Origin: Bagarius yarrelli
Lineage: Eukaryota; Chordata; Actinopteri; Siluriformes; Sisoridae
Length of the DNA: 64,000 nucleotides
Assembly (NCBI GenBank): GCA_005784505.1
Contig: VCAZ01000001.1
Location: 14,927,597-14,991,596, forward strand
Direction of reading: 5' to 3'
Below the pieces are notes generated by a model. The model saw nothing but the letters and a program-made list of their open reading frames with translations. It had not been told where the DNA came from and did no database searches. The position numbers and the translations under genes are program-made. Below are positions 41,301 through 53,023 of this stretch, one piece after another; the first letter of the stretch is position 1, and the number at the start of each line of letters is the position of its first letter.

Positions 41301-44300
41301 TGCTGAGGATTTCGGTTGAGTCCTTGTACCGCTGTTGTGAGTTTATGGCAAATTAAATTCTTCGTAGTCAAGTTCATGTTTGTTGCTTTCTGTATGTTTG
41401 TGCTTAAGTTCAAGCTAAGCTAAGTCAAGTCACGTCTAGAGTAGTTTATGTTTATTGTTCACTGCACCCTTGAGTTCAAAACTACTACAAATTCAGAGTA
41501 AAAAAATTGTTACTATACAAATGTAAAAATATTTTAGATATAGTAAAATTTATCTTAGTGTTTATATATTATGAAACTGCTATTTTTCTATTTAGAAAAT
41601 ATTGAACTTGTTTTTATTTTAAAATTTTCTTATTACCATAAAAGGATTGAATTGTTTTGGCAAGAAAATAAAAAGAAATATAATTTAAAAAATGCATGCT
41701 TAGAAATCAATTTAATGATGGCAGATTTGGTTTGTGGTCATGTCATAATTCGAAAAGCTAAATAATTCTAACAAACGACCATTTTTACTTGCCAAAGCGT
41801 TTTGTTTTGCATTGTGGCCTTTTATTGTAACATAAATAATCCCAAAGTAGAAAGATCTGACTGACACTTTAGTTTAAATGTTAGTTACACAGGAAACGTC
41901 CTCTCTTTCCAGATCAATCAACATTGTCCATTTATCATTTAATAAGAAACTCCCAAAGCAGACAGTGTTGTTCAGACAGTGGATCATAGCCATAGAAGGA
42001 TTCTCGGGCGGCTTACAAATGATGTACAGCTGGGACAAATGCTTCTGTGCTCTATCTCTCAGTCTGTGAACCTGCAGATTTAAAGCTAATGATCTCTCTC
42101 GCTCTCGCTCGCTCATCCTGAGCCATGTGACCCTGCTAATGCCTTCCTACCCCTCCTGATCTCCAGCACAGTGGCAGACTTCCTGTGACACGCAGCATGC
42201 TAAACCAGCTGTTCTCTTCCTCATACTGTTATGTTGCTCGTTTAGTGTTGTTGGGTCTCCTCTCTCTGACTTCTTGTTCAAATGTGCGAATAGAGACTAA
42301 AAGGTGTGTTTATTATTTTGAAATAATTTGGAAATATCCCTTTGCTCTCTTAAAGGAATTATACATTTTGTAAGTCATCATATTAGAAGCATGCTGAGCT
42401 GCAGGTGAAATAACACTCTCCACACATTTTTTTTACAAAAACACTCCCATTGTATTTAATATTTCCTGAATGAATCACTTTTGCTTTTTTAATCTAGACC
42501 TAGTCTTATTTTAACCTATAACATGGATAGCCAAAAAAATAATTTTATATTATACTGTGTATGACATAGTAAGATTTTACTATAGTAAGATCTGGTTGAC
42601 GTTAACAACCACAGTGGACGTGGTGGGATGGTTCCTCTTTATTTCTAATCATACCTTAATACCATTCCTAAAAGATTCATAGGAAAAATACATGTGCTGT
42701 ATGACAGGGATTTTCAAACTATGCCAACACACACATTTTAACCTACACAATGCTAGAGACATATTTGGAAAATATAAATTCATTGTCAAATATTTCTATT
42801 AAATAATAAAGGTTAACCGTTTAATCAAAATTAAGTTAGTTATTAAGGTAGACTAATTATTTGTTATATTCCCCACCAACAGAACAGTACATTCACCATA
42901 GTGCTCCATGGTGATGGAGCAGGTGTTACTGCACACCAGCCAGCAAGAAAAATTAGAGACAACAAAATGGCTAAACAGTTGGAAAGGAAAAATGTTGATT
43001 CAGAATTAATTAAATTTTACTTAAAGTTAATTAATTTTGTTCAATTTAAAGAAAAGGCTTGTCTCATCTCTCATATTTTAATCTATACATCTCTTAACGT
43101 AATGCTTATTTGTCTGTACAGTCAAAACTAAATAATCAACTCATCTACTATTAAGAGAAAAAAACAATTACTAGTACTGGGGTCACTCTGGCTGATATAA
43201 TTTTCTGTTACAGATGGACCCTCAAAGCGGGGCCGTCGCAGAAAACACCAATAAGGGACCCCTGTAGGATTTCTGACAGGATCCATTTACATTTCCTGCA
43301 TTTGGCAGATGTCTTTATGTAGAGAATCTGACAAAAGTGCCTTAAAGTCTCCATTAATGAACACATCGGTACTGGTTCACTAGGCCACAGACTAAGAATA
43401 CCATCAGTCTCAAACTCTACTGGGAGGGACAAAAAAATGACAAGAACAGCACACAAAAAAGGTTCTGAATCAAGTAGATACCAGTGGCACACTAATTCAA
43501 CCTTACCAAAACAAATCAGCCCTGAGCACATGGCAAACCTTGAGGATGACTTAAAATACACCTGATTACAGCAATAACCAATTCCATCAACACTTAATAA
43601 TCAGTAATACTATTGAAGTGTTGCTATTCCAAGTGACAAGAAATGATAGTTTTTTCCTATATAAGATAAAATACCGTACACATTCTTTTCATTTCATTTC
43701 CATGTTTTTTTGCCATGACACAATCCACATTGTCGATTAATATAGTTATTAATATAACAGTAGACACTCAGAGCTAGTGTTTTTGTTTCTATCTTGCATT
43801 CTAAGGCCCAATTAGTTATAAAAAAAGTCTTTAGTCATAAGTATTTTTTATGTTTTAAGGTGTTTTCTTAGACCACTAAAATAGGAGAGACCTCGATTAA
43901 ACCTTGTGTCTTGTTGCTGTGTTCAGTCTTCCCACTGTTTATGACCGGTGACATGAAACTGTCCTCTATAACCTCATCTTAGTAGCAGATTTCAGCTGTT
44001 CCTCACACAGCTTTATGAAACAGCTGTTTCTGTTTCAGTTTATGACTGTGTTTCAACCTTAATGAGTACCTGCTTGTTATAATTGGTTAATCATACATCT
44101 GACTCAAGTCCTACAAAATAATGTTTCTAAGAACTGAGGCCAAAAGTCACATCAAATATTGATTTAGATTTTCTAAATGATTAGATTTTTTTCTGATCGT
44201 TCACTTTGCATTCTGAAAATTGATTAAAATGAGCAATTACATTTGCAGCTTTTGGCAGATGCCATTATCCAGAGTGACGTACAATATTCCTTGTTATACA

Positions 44301-47263
44301 GCTGAGCAATTGGGGGTTGAGGGCCTTGCTCGGGGGTCTGGCAGTGGTGGCTTGCCAGGGCTGGGAATCAAGCCCACGACCTTTGGGTTGGTAATCCAAC
44401 ACCTTAACCATGAGCCCCCCCAAAATAAATTACAAAATGCAATTATACACACATGCAGAGCAAATAATATCTTGAATATATCAAAATGTATTTCTAAACA
44501 TTTGTTTTATTTCATTTTGTTTCATTTTTATTTTTCTGCAAGGTCATTTTGTTTCTTATCTAGAAATTTAGCTATTTGGATTTACTAAATGTCAACAAAA
44601 TAACACCTTTTTTAAGCTTAACATTCAGAACCAAGTGTCTAGATTGTAAAAGTTAAATAGATTTATTTCAGTCTCATAATAAGAACTATGATAATCGTGT
44701 CTATATGAACGATATCTAATCCTGTCAGTTGTTCTCTTCCTGTTTCACACAAGCTCTCACCGCTGCAGCTGTAGCTCCCAGACAACTGAAGTCAGTTCTA
44801 AATGATGATTATTATAACCAGTCTGACACCAACACTCGAGGCTCAGTAATGTTTAGTCTCATTTTATCCTAACTCAGTTTCTCTATTTAACTCGTCTCTA
44901 CTCCTCTCCTCTACTGTTCAAGTCTTCTATGAAAAAGATATTAGATATTCTTATTTGCTGCCCTAGGCAAGATTTTACCTGTTGCATTTTGCATTACAGC
45001 CATTAAAAATGCATTTTACAGAAAATAATGCTATTAAAAAATACTCTAAACCCCCAAACTGCATAAAAATGAAATATTAATCAATCAATAAAAGTTTATT
45101 ACCAAAGCACTGAAAAAAACAACAATAATGACCATAGTGCTGTACAGACAATAGAGCATGTAAAAGAAGGAGGCACATGTGCATATGCACATATTTAATT
45201 AAGAACTATAAAAAGAGATACATTAAAAGAACAATTAAGGTGTATCTTAAATAAAAACATAAGAAACCTATATGGCTCTAGCAATCTTCACATTAAACCA
45301 TAATTGAACGCAACCTTCGCACTATTTACTAATTGAATGCTATCTTGAAAAGTGTATGTTTTCAAATGGCTTTTAATTATGACATATGATAGTATGTGTT
45401 TTAAAAATATAACACGTTATTATCATTTATATAATTTATCACAGTTTGATGACGAAACCTGCCATCTGTCCCTATCAGGTAATGTGTAGTGGAGAGGGAA
45501 AGAGGAAGATTCAAATAATTAGATCTAAAAATAGTGCTAGTAAAAAATGTTCAATAATAATAATAAAATTATATTCATTTATTTGGAATTATATACTTGG
45601 ATTTTGGGTGGGCAACACTCCTAGCATTTTCTATTCTACCTATTGGAAGGGCCAAATCTGATTGTTGGGCACAAAAAGGGAAATTATTCTAGGAATTTAA
45701 AGACATGTACAGCCTTTTTGCAAATTGTATAACTGAGCAGTTAAGGGATACGGCCCTTCTTAAGAACCTAGCAGTGGCCACTTAACGGGCCTGGGAATTG
45801 AACTCATGGCCATCTGGTCAAAATTTCACCTCCTTAACCATTGATCTACAACTTGCCTGTCTGTTCGGCTACTTACTGCCTACCTACATAGTTTTTGTAC
45901 CTACCTATCTGAATTATTAAAATAGAATAAGTTTTAAGTAGGAATCTGGAAAAACTGTTTTTTACTTTCTGAAATGTCAACTTATCTTTAATTATAGAAT
46001 CATCCTGCTCTGCTTGGTGACTGGAAGTGATCGATAACTTCTTCTATTATGATTATCTTCAATTATAAAGCACTGGATCATAGAAAAAGATTTTCTTCTT
46101 TTGGTTTTCACTTGTTCTTGACAGCTTTTATGGCCTTTGGTTTGTTTCTTGCGCATAATCGTTAATCATGTGATCTTGTGTTCCAGATTTATTCCAATTT
46201 GAATAGAAATCAGTGCTAGTAAATTTTGAGTGGCTTTTGTCTCTCTCCCTAACACGTCTGTTCCCCCGGGATCCCTGAGCGTATCTCGGAGCGCCAGACC
46301 GGTGATGCCAGAGAGAAGGATAAAGAGACTGTAAGCCATGTACACAATTGAAGTTTGTGTGTGTGAGTGCAGTGCCTTGAGCAGAGACAGCAGAACAACA
46401 AATCTGGCTGTTACATAACAGAACTCGGCTTTATGTGACGCACTGTGTTAATGGAAGCGGAGTGCATGTGCAGCCTGTGTGCATGGAATACATCAGCCTT
46501 TACACTTTACCTGCTTCATAAGCAATTTACTGCATTTATACTGCATGTGTGTTTGTGTGTTCGTGTGTGTGTGTGTGTGTGCAGGTATGCGGTTTAAAAA
46601 TAACAGCATAGCTTGGGTCTTAAATACCAAATACTTCTACCGTTATATAGCATAATCACTCTGTAAAAATTATTACTCTCATATATTATTACTGTTATAA
46701 TAATAATGATAATAATGATAATAATAATAATAATAATAATAATAAACTATTAATAATAAACAAATGAATGTTTGAAAAAATGAGACAGATCATTAAATTA
46801 TAAAATTGCATAGTCATGTGTGTTTGTAAGTACTGGGATGTGTGTGTGTGTGTGTGTATAAAAAAAGATTACATTAAAGAGAAAAAACATCTATCCTTCT
46901 GTTGTGATATAAATACACACTGTAATCACACACACTCACGCACACACAATGCCTTGACAGCTCATTCTGCTAGATGTGAAATAATAAAATAAAATAACAT
47001 TTAAAAAGTGGGGACATTCCTTTTGGGGACAGTCAAATGGTTTCCTAAGGTCAAAACTGTCGCATATTCCTATTCTTATAGACGGGGTACAGCTAAGGGT
47101 AAAGGGGGGGTTGTTGGGAGTTTCTATTTAAGGGGCCCCAGGATTGTGTTTTATTAGTATTAACAGTGTAAAACGAATGTGGTACTGGGCCTCATGTTCT
47201 TTCATAGGGCTCAAATCTGCTAACGGCACCCTTGTTTATAAGGACCCAGTGTCCCACATACAG

Positions 47264-47318
<55 letters not shown>

Positions 47319-47965
47319 GACAGATCACAGAGCGAGAGAGGGGTATGGAGGTGATGGTCTGTATGGCCATGCTGACAAAATACAACCTCAACTCCAACTC
47401 AGCATTAACCCCAAAAAGTGTAAAGAAAATTACATTAAATATAAAGCCTGACTTCTAAAAAAGTCTATGCAAGAATCTAAAACTACAATAAATGCTGATG
47501 ACTTTAACAATGAAAGATCAAAGGCACTTTCACTTCATCTGAAGATACACACAAGTGTTCTTTGAGGCTATGAGGGACAGGGTTTGAGGAAATGCATTAA
47601 ACTGGTTTACGGATGGAAATAATGCATCTAACGTTTTTTTTTTAAACTTTGTAGATCATATTTAAGGCACATTGCAAATTCTAAAATGCTTATGGTTGTG
47701 CTGTGTGTGTGTGAGTGTGTGTGTGTGTGTTAGACTGAAACACCTCTATATGTCCCTCTCATGTCACCATAACCAAGTCAAATATCAATGCTATAAAAAA
47801 GTCACTCACCAAGTCTTTGGACGTTCCCAGCCTCTTGAGTCCGTCCAGTGGCAGGAGGTCAGCAGAGTCTTTGTGTGTAAACTGGGTGGCCTGCTTCAGT
47901 CTCCTCTGCTGGTGCATGATGGCTTTATCCCTCAGCTCAACCTCCTGCTTCTTGGACTCGCTCAT
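28514..47965 (-). CDS. nrip2: nrip2, nuclear receptor-interacting protein 2 (complete, 6 coding exons)
   Basis: Seen, in transcript order: 47965-47810, 36263-35916, 32177-32095, 32001-31889, 30427-30375 and 28633-28514; 873 nt, 290 aa plus stop, all phases consistent. Residues 1-68 carry the family N-terminal block (RRLKQATQF, HKDSADLLPLD, LKRLGTSKDL, then IVQRRLLEGN). Residues about 90-157 form an acidic Glu/Ser linker longer than in mammals. Residues 169-290 are the retropepsin-like fold, with the active-site-like loop at 176-183 reading VSINTGCQ, so Asn replaces the expected Asp at residue 179. An LxxLL motif (LQTLL) lies at 244-248 in the conserved LCLGLQTLLELK block. Known: NRIP2 binds nuclear receptors and represses their transcriptional activity; NRIP2/NRIP3 carry an aspartic-protease-like domain. 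Intron 1 is 11.5 kb. Inference: nuclear/cytoplasmic regulator, probably not an active protease. Confidence 0.95.
30575..30812 (+). pseudogene. Decayed Tc1/mariner-type transposase fragment
   Basis: In one plus frame the sequence reads VEELECPVQNPD and then, beyond a small indel, DELEHRLNPRPPHPTLVSDL, ending in a stop. This resembles the C-terminal catalytic region of Tc1-family transposases (PAQSPDLNP...W-x-ELE). It is frame-broken and lies in nrip2 intron between exons 5 and 4. A shorter relative is at 23,395-23,560. Confidence 0.6.
31850..31884 (+). repeat. (AAT)n microsatellite beside nrip2 exon 4 donor
   Basis: Ends at the nrip2 exon 4 donor (exon border 31889), so it lies just inside intron 4 on the minus strand. 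Confidence 0.9.
33180..33660 (+). repeat. Degenerate tandem repeat in nrip2 intron 2
   Basis: The phrases ATTGATTTGCTTGT and ATCTTTAGAC recur with variations at irregular intervals of about 35-60 bp, for example near 33,340, 33,390, 33,478, 33,565 and 33,630. It looks like an old, decayed minisatellite. Unit length is not well fixed. Confidence 0.5.
35274..35370 (+). repeat. CTTTG / (CT)n / CTAT compound repeat
   Basis: Several TTTCTTTG units, then a CT run (about 35297-35331), then CTAGCTAT units, in nrip2 intron 2. Confidence 0.85.
36517..36838 (+). mobile_element. DANA/V-type SINE-like element (copy 2), nrip2 intron 1
   Basis: Shares all landmarks with the copy at 24 kb: TTGGTGGCTGAGTGG, GGTTCGATTCCCGGGCAGGG, TTCTGTGTGGAGTTTG, TTTCCTCCCACAGTCC and a GAATGAATGAATG tail. 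It lies about 250 bp upstream (in transcript sense) of nrip2 exon 2. Confidence 0.75.
38829..39002 (-). mobile_element. tRNA-derived SINE-like repeat (diverged copy)
   Basis: Minus strand shows GTAGCCAAGTGGTTAAGG, GGTTTGATTCCCAGTATCACC and GGGCCTACTGAGCAAGGCCC. Other weaker fragments of this family lie near 16,605-16,680, 23,000-23,100, 31,433-31,530, 37,888-37,985, 43,287-43,330 and 45,726-45,857. Confidence 0.6.
39991..40160 (+). mobile_element. tRNA-derived SINE-like repeat (copy 3)
   Basis: Contains GGTGTTGGACTGCTAACCTG, GGTTGTGGGTTTGATTTCC and GGATAAGAGCGTCTGCCAAAT. The first A-box bases are lost. Confidence 0.65.
40613..40698 (+). mobile_element. SINE-like 3' fragment
   Basis: Only the tail half is present: CCAATTGCTCAGTTGTCGAT and AAGTCGCTCTGTATAAGGGC ending in AATGTAAG. 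Confidence 0.6.
40851..41005 (-). mobile_element. tRNA-derived SINE-like repeat (diverged copy)
   Basis: Minus strand shows GGTTAAGGTTTTGGACGGC, AATTTCCAGCACCACCAAGC and GGGCTGCTGAGCAAAGCCC. Confidence 0.55.
44237..44420 (-). mobile_element. tRNA-derived SINE-like repeat (copy)
   Basis: Minus strand shows GGCTCATGGTTAAGGTGTTGG, GGTCGTGGGCTTGATTCCC and a GGATAATGGCATCTGCCAAA tail ending in TGTAAT. Confidence 0.7.
46697..46745 (+). repeat. (AAT)n microsatellite
   Basis: AAT units with two GAT interruptions, in nrip2 intron 1. Confidence 0.9.
47267..47320 (+). repeat. (GA)n(GACA)n compound microsatellite
   Basis: GA run followed by GACA units in nrip2 intron 1, about 500 bp from exon 1. Confidence 0.9.
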
Positions 47966-48264
47966 GGCGCCTCTTGACCCAACAGTTCTTTTATTCTTCA
48001 AAACTCTTCCCTTTGTGTCTGCCCCGGCTCCTGTCGCTCTGCACTGTGCTTTGGAAGAGCTCGCTTTTAGCCAACAACGGTGTGACCCTGAAGCTCAATG
48101 AGGCTTGCACACACTCTCATTCAGACAGAAGACAGAAATACGGACAGCAGATAGATGCTTTTTATCCTCACTAACGAAATCCTAGCATTTAGTTGGTTTC
48201 TAATAGAAAAACGTCATCCTGTGATAAACCTCCGAAAAAAAGAGATGCTCCTGATAAAGGAGAA

Positions 48265-48289
48265 GGTGTGTGTGTGTGTGTGTGTGTGT
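48265..48289 (+). repeat. (GT)n microsatellite upstream of nrip2
   Basis: Short GT run about 300 bp upstream of the nrip2 ATG. Confidence 0.85.
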
Positions 48290-48684
48290 ATGTGCTGATA
48301 GCCTGCAGGTCAGCTGTGTCTGCTGGAAGGTGATGTAGGCACTCGTGTTATACAGCTAAACATCAAGTCTCTCTCCTCTTTCTCTTCCTCCCCCTTTCTG
48401 AGAAGCTCAGTGTCCTTGTAGCGCTGCAGAGCTGAGTATCCTCCTCCTCCTCCTGCTCCCTACACTCTCTCTCTCCCTTTCTCTCTCTTTTTCCCACCTC
48501 TCATTCTCAGTCTACCGCCCCTGACCTCCCCCTCGTCCTAGTCTCTTATTTCTTCTTTTTATCTTACGTTATATGTTTCCTTTATCTCTTAGCAGCAATC
48601 TCCTCCTGTGAGAGAGTGACTCCTCTCTATAGGGCTGGTTCATTTTGCTCTGAATGCTAAAAGAATTCAAACACTTAATGAATT

Positions 48685-48687
<3 letters not shown>

Positions 48688-48733
<46 letters not shown>

Positions 48734-48734
48734 T
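48688..48734 (+). repeat. (TC)n(AC)n compound microsatellite
   Basis: TC run switching directly to AC. Confidence 0.9.
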
Positions 48735-49290
48735 GCATACACACCTTTGCATCAGCGTGACCTGATTTTTGTTAATCAAGTCATGTAGATAAAAAAAACA
48801 CACACATTTAAATATATACACAATCTTTATGTAAAAATGGCAATGAGGATAAATACACACCCACACAGAAAGATCTTAATCTAGTATATAAATCTAAAAA
48901 CATTTTAGGTCATCTTGTATATAGTTGCAGTCACAGATACACGAGAGAAATTGTACAATTCGGTGTACCTGGTTTTAGAGAGACTGACAGGTGAAGGTAA
49001 TTTTTTTTCTTTTTTTTCTACTTTGTAATGTTGCGTCCCAGCCACACTTAACACACACACACACACACATATATATATACACACAGTATATATATATACC
49101 TTCAACAACAAAGATGTGGTGCCACATAGTGGCTCGAGCTTGAATAGTATTAGTATTGCCGATGTATTACATTATCATAGCACAGGTCTGTAACCTAATC
49201 TGCATCAGATACATGAATTAATCCACAATAATTTACTATAATACTGTATAATCTGGAGCTACAGCTTCTACTCACATGAACTAGTGTCTA

Positions 49291-49478
49291 TTACATTTAC
49301 AGCATTTGGCAGATGCCCTCATCCAAAGCGACTTACATTAATCTCTTTATACAACTGAACGATTGGGGGCTAAGGGCCTTGCTCAGTGGCCCAGCAGTGG
49401 TGTCTTGGTGGTGCTGGAAATCAAACCCTGGTCTTTCTGGTATCAGTCCAACACCTTAACCACTAAGCCACCACTTGC
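49291..49478 (-). mobile_element. tRNA-derived SINE-like repeat (copy)
   Basis: Minus strand shows GGTGGCTTAGTGGTTAAGGT, AGGGTTTGATTTCCAGCACC, GGGCCACTGAGCAAGGCCC and AAGTCGCTTTGGATGAGGGC. Confidence 0.7.
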
Positions 49479-50129
49479 CTTCTTTAATGATTGTTGATTT
49501 AGTATTGCTAAATCCTTAATTCAGCAGAGCTCCAGAAAGCAGTTTATCCAACTAATCTTTTAATATTTAGGATTCAAAAACACATTTGTGCAAAGCTAAT
49601 ATGGTTGCGTATGCCACCTGAAATAATGTAATCTGGACATTTTTACCTGACAAACTCAGCTCCCACTAACCTACAGGCCAGTTTCATCTATGAAATGAAT
49701 GAAGGGAAATAAACGAAGACAGATGTTTAAGAACAGTATTCTCAAGCAGGTTATCATATCGTAACCAAGTAACACCATAGACACCAACTGTTTCTGCATG
49801 TTTTATTGACCTCTTTAAAGCATCTTATAGCAAAGAACATCCAAAAACAAAAATAAATGGGTTTGGAGGCTGATCTCCAAACTGGAGCAGATCACTTTGA
49901 TCTTTTTCTTAATTTCAAACTATCTTCCATAATTATTCTTATTCTTGAAAATATTACAGGTTTTTTGGTCTACATTTATTTTAGTCATCTGCAAATGTAA
50001 GGCTGCGTTATGTAACAATTTTCTTTTTATGACTTTGCACTCACTCTTAGTGTTACATCATAAGACAAAGTCAAAACAAGGTAAATGGACCGTCGCATCA
50101 CACACATCAGCAGTTAACATATATACGTA

Positions 50130-50545
50130 TATATAAACTAAAGTATTGGAACACCTGACCATTCCATGTGTTATTTAAACATCCTATTCCAAATATAGTC
50201 TCACTCTTCCTCTTATAATAACCTCCACACTTCTGGAATTATTTCCCACTAGATTGTGTTGTGTGTCTGTGTGGATTAGTGTTTATTCAGCTACAATAGT
50301 ATTAATGAAATCAGACACTAATGTTGGGTGAGGAGGTCTGGGGTTCAGTCGGTGTTCAGTGGGGTTGAGTCAGAGTCAGGATTCTGTGCAGGACACTCCA
50401 GTTCTTCCACTTCAACCAGAACACATCATGTCTTTATGAGGTCAAGATCATTGTCATTCTGGAATAGTGTTTGAGTCTTTAAGTTACAGTAAAGGAATAA
50501 TGGAATGATATGACATACAAAAACATTATAGACAACTGTGTGCTT
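50130..50545 (-). pseudogene. Decayed Tc1/mariner-type element between klhl42 and nrip2
   Basis: Begins with ACTAAAGTATTGGAACACCTG, the inverse of a terminus seen at 35,642-35,665. On the minus strand it carries the transposase-like stretch shared with 30.6 kb. It lies about 300 bp beyond the klhl42 stop and contains a minus-strand AATAAA (about 50282-50287) that klhl42 could use. Confidence 0.55.
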
Positions 50546-50836
50546 CAGACGACTTTGTGGAAGATTTGTCGTGTGCTGGTAAGCTGTACATAAACGTTTT
50601 GCTCCAGAAGTAAGTGCTTTGTGCATATTCATCAACATCTTGATAAAGTCATTCATCTGCAGTTCAGCTACATTCTCTCAAAGCAATCAGAGTGCTGAGA
50701 TACTCCTAAACTGTTACTGAATCTAAATTACTGACTCAATATGATTTGAGCAAAACATAGTCAATTTGGTTTACTAGCTAAAATGTGTAAAGAGTCTTGG
50801 GTTCTTTGGACATGACACTTGATCAACCCTTCTGCC

Positions 50837-51414
50837 TTAATGAATGTTGGGCAAGTACAGGGAGCAAAGCAGCACATTATGGCCAAGTGCCGGGAAGCGT
50901 CTGAAGGTCTCCCAGGCATCGCTGAACACGTTGTACTTGAGGAAGACACGGTGCTCGAGGCTGGTGCGAGGGCCGACATCGCGGCTCATGATGTAGATAC
51001 CGTCGTTATGCAACGCACATGTTAAGTTTAGGCCTGACTTGGATACACTCGCACGCAGCTGCAGCCACTCAGCTGTGTGCACGTTATACGACTGCACCGT
51101 CAGCACATCTTCAGCAGCGTTGGGCCTTGTTTGCTCGGCTTGCTCCAGCTCGCGGGTGTAGCCGCCCACAAGGTAGATGGTGTCCTCCACAGACAGCATC
51201 TGCTGCTTTCGTACATGTGCCGAGCACGTATGCAACACAGACCAGGTATCTGACGTGGGGCAGTAGCGCAATACGCTTAGGTTTCTGTCTGCCAGAGGAA
51301 AAAATGTTTTTCGGTTATTAAAAAAAGTGTTATATATACAATTATACTTAACATAAGCATGAGTTTACAAATACTTCAATATTTTTCAAAAAGCAATGAT
51401 AAGCAATTTTATTG

Positions 51415-51499
<85 letters not shown>

Positions 51500-52603
51500 C
51501 TGAGCTGCTGTATGCCGGAATGCATGTGTGTGTGTGTGGTGTCGGGTCTGTATAGACACACCTCTGGCAGTGTATCCGCCCATGACATAGATCATACCCT
51601 GGCATTCGCATGCAGAGAACTCAGTCAAAGGATTAGGCATGGAGGAAACACAGGCCCACCAATCCTGTTCAGGACCATAACACTCCACTGTACTTAAACC
51701 ATGTCCTCCCACCGCATACAGCTTCCCGCTTACTGCCACCAGCTTGAAGTTAGCCCTGAACACAAGCACAAGACGCACAGGTAAAAACAGCACTCAACAA
51801 TGCGTGTGATTTCCTGTTTATACAGTAATTTAATACCTTTTCTGGTTTAAAGAAGCTATATGAGTCCATTCGTTTCGACACGGATTGTAACAATGTGCTG
51901 CAGCAATCTCCTGACTCGCCATCCTGTAGCCACCTACGATGAACAGGTAGTTGTCGAGCACGGCTGAACCGTATCCCCTGACATGCACCATATCTGGAGG
52001 GAGGTTGTTGGCGAGCGGTTTCCAGCGCTGCTCTCGCTCCCCGTAGCGCAGCATGGACCAGGGCTCATCTTGATCTGCGAGGTCTAGGCAGGTGCCCACA
52101 AAGTCCCCGACCGCCACCAGCGTGGCTGTGCCACTCATCCGCATCTCCCTGATCTGATCCCGTGATTCAGCAGGCAGCGTGTGGAACTCGGGTCTGCGCA
52201 GCATGGGATGGTAGTGACAGCTCATAAACTTGAGGCATGCCGTGCGCAGCTCGTGTGTGCCGTACACCTCTGAGAGGTTGAAGACCTCTACGCAGTTCTC
52301 CAGGCGGATTTCAGACAGAAGCAGCTTTAGGATGGGGGTCACTTGCAGGAAAGACGCTGTCTCTATTAGATCCTCTAAGGTTTCGTTGACCACTTGAACT
52401 TTAGAGGTGTTGATGAACTCCAGGACGAGCTCGAGGCCTGAGACACTCAGTCCTTGCAGTTGCACTGAATCTTCTCCAGCCTCCCGCATGCCTGAGCTGT
52501 ACAGAGCCCGGAAGTAGTCGCTTTTCTCGATCAGCTTGCTTTTGCTCACATTATACGATCTGTTGTCCATTACGATCTCGATGAGCTGCTCGGGAGACGA
52601 CAT
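50837..52603 (-). CDS. klhl42: klhl42, Kelch-like protein 42 (BTB-Kelch CUL3 adaptor; complete, 3 coding exons)
   Basis: Seen: exons 52603-51837, 51755-51562 and 51288-50837 join to 1413 nt, 470 aa. The BTB domain spans about residues 6-100 (VSKSKLIEKSDYFRALYSSGMREA), then a BACK-like helical part to about 185 (LENCVEVFNLSEVYG, CLKFMSCHYHPML). Kelch repeats fill the rest, with Gly-Gly cores FIVGGYRM, YAVGGHG, YVMGGYT and YLVGGYT. Conserved stretches include KRANFKLVAV, KSGLNLTCALHNDGIYIMSR and SLEHRVFLKYN. Known: KLHL42 (KLHDC5) recruits substrates such as katanin p60 to the CUL3-RBX1 ubiquitin ligase and acts in mitosis. The protein is about 35 residues shorter than human, mainly because the acidic insertion in the human BTB is absent. 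Exon 2 to exon 3 uses AGA-G|gt...ag|AC, restoring the family ARDRN junction. The last intron is only 273 bp and contains a long TA repeat. Confidence 0.96.
51417..51495. repeat. (TA)n microsatellite in klhl42 intron 2
   Basis: About 79 bp of uninterrupted TA inside a 273 bp intron, between exon 2 (ends 51562) and exon 3 (starts 51288). Confidence 0.95.
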
Positions 52604-52638
52604 GCTTGCGGTTTTTTTTTAAAATGTTTTGGCGCGTC

Positions 52639-52644
52639 CACGTG
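52639..52644. promoter_or_regulatory. klhl42: E-box CACGTG just upstream of klhl42
   Basis: A palindromic CACGTG lies 36 bp upstream of the klhl42 ATG, in a short CG-containing stretch (ggcgcgtccacgtg). It could bind USF/MYC/TFE-type bHLH factors. Function is inferred from position only. Confidence 0.35.
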
Positions 52645-53015
52645 TGATGGTTTTACAGTTTACATTTCTACTCAGGGTTTTGCTGCTAGAACCCCCACCT
52701 TCAAAGTCTATATATGGTAATGTTTAGACCATCAGGGAATCAGAGCTGATGCAGCCCAAATCCGCACGTGCACTATCATTTAGTTCTGTAACTAAATACA
52801 GAAGCCTGCAAAATGAGCTGCTTCGTCTCATGTTGATTAACAACCTATTAATACACTTTATTATATTTAAATAACTTTGTTATTTAATCATACTTTGCCT
52901 CGGCAACGTGTCCGTTTGAGGTAATGCTCAGTGACGCCGTAATTCCAAAAACACTAATTACGCCGCAACCCGCCGTGTAGCCTTTCAGCAACTTCCTGTT
53001 TGGTCAGCTGATAGG

Positions 53016-53023
53016 TTACGTCA
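53016..53023. promoter_or_regulatory. klhl42: CRE-like TTACGTCA upstream of klhl42
   Basis: TTACGTCA is a variant CREB/ATF site about 410 bp upstream of the klhl42 start. It sits beside a CG-richer patch (52,905-53,030) that also holds an ETS-like ACTTCCTG. The patch may be the distal klhl42 promoter. Confidence 0.3.

Larger units (their letters stand above)
36264..47809 (-). other. nrip2 intron 1 (11.5 kb)
   Basis: No supported gene inside. Holds many SINE-like copies, a DANA-like SINE, AAT and GA microsatellites, an unassigned 102-codon minus frame at 39,381-39,689, a repeat-like stretch at 41,100-41,460 and a CG-containing patch at 46,245-46,330. Confidence 0.7.
47966..50130. other. nrip2 upstream region and klhl42-nrip2 intergenic DNA
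   Basis: Pyrimidine-rich, CTCC-containing sequence (48,360-48,540) lies 400-570 bp upstream of the nrip2 ATG and may belong to its promoter. The rest holds microsatellites and one SINE-like copy. No gene seen. Confidence 0.55.

Noticed and set aside
51348..51697. Tyr-Ile repeat frames in klhl42 intron 2
   Set aside because: Generated by the TA microsatellite; the upstream parts belong to klhl42 exon 2 on the minus strand.
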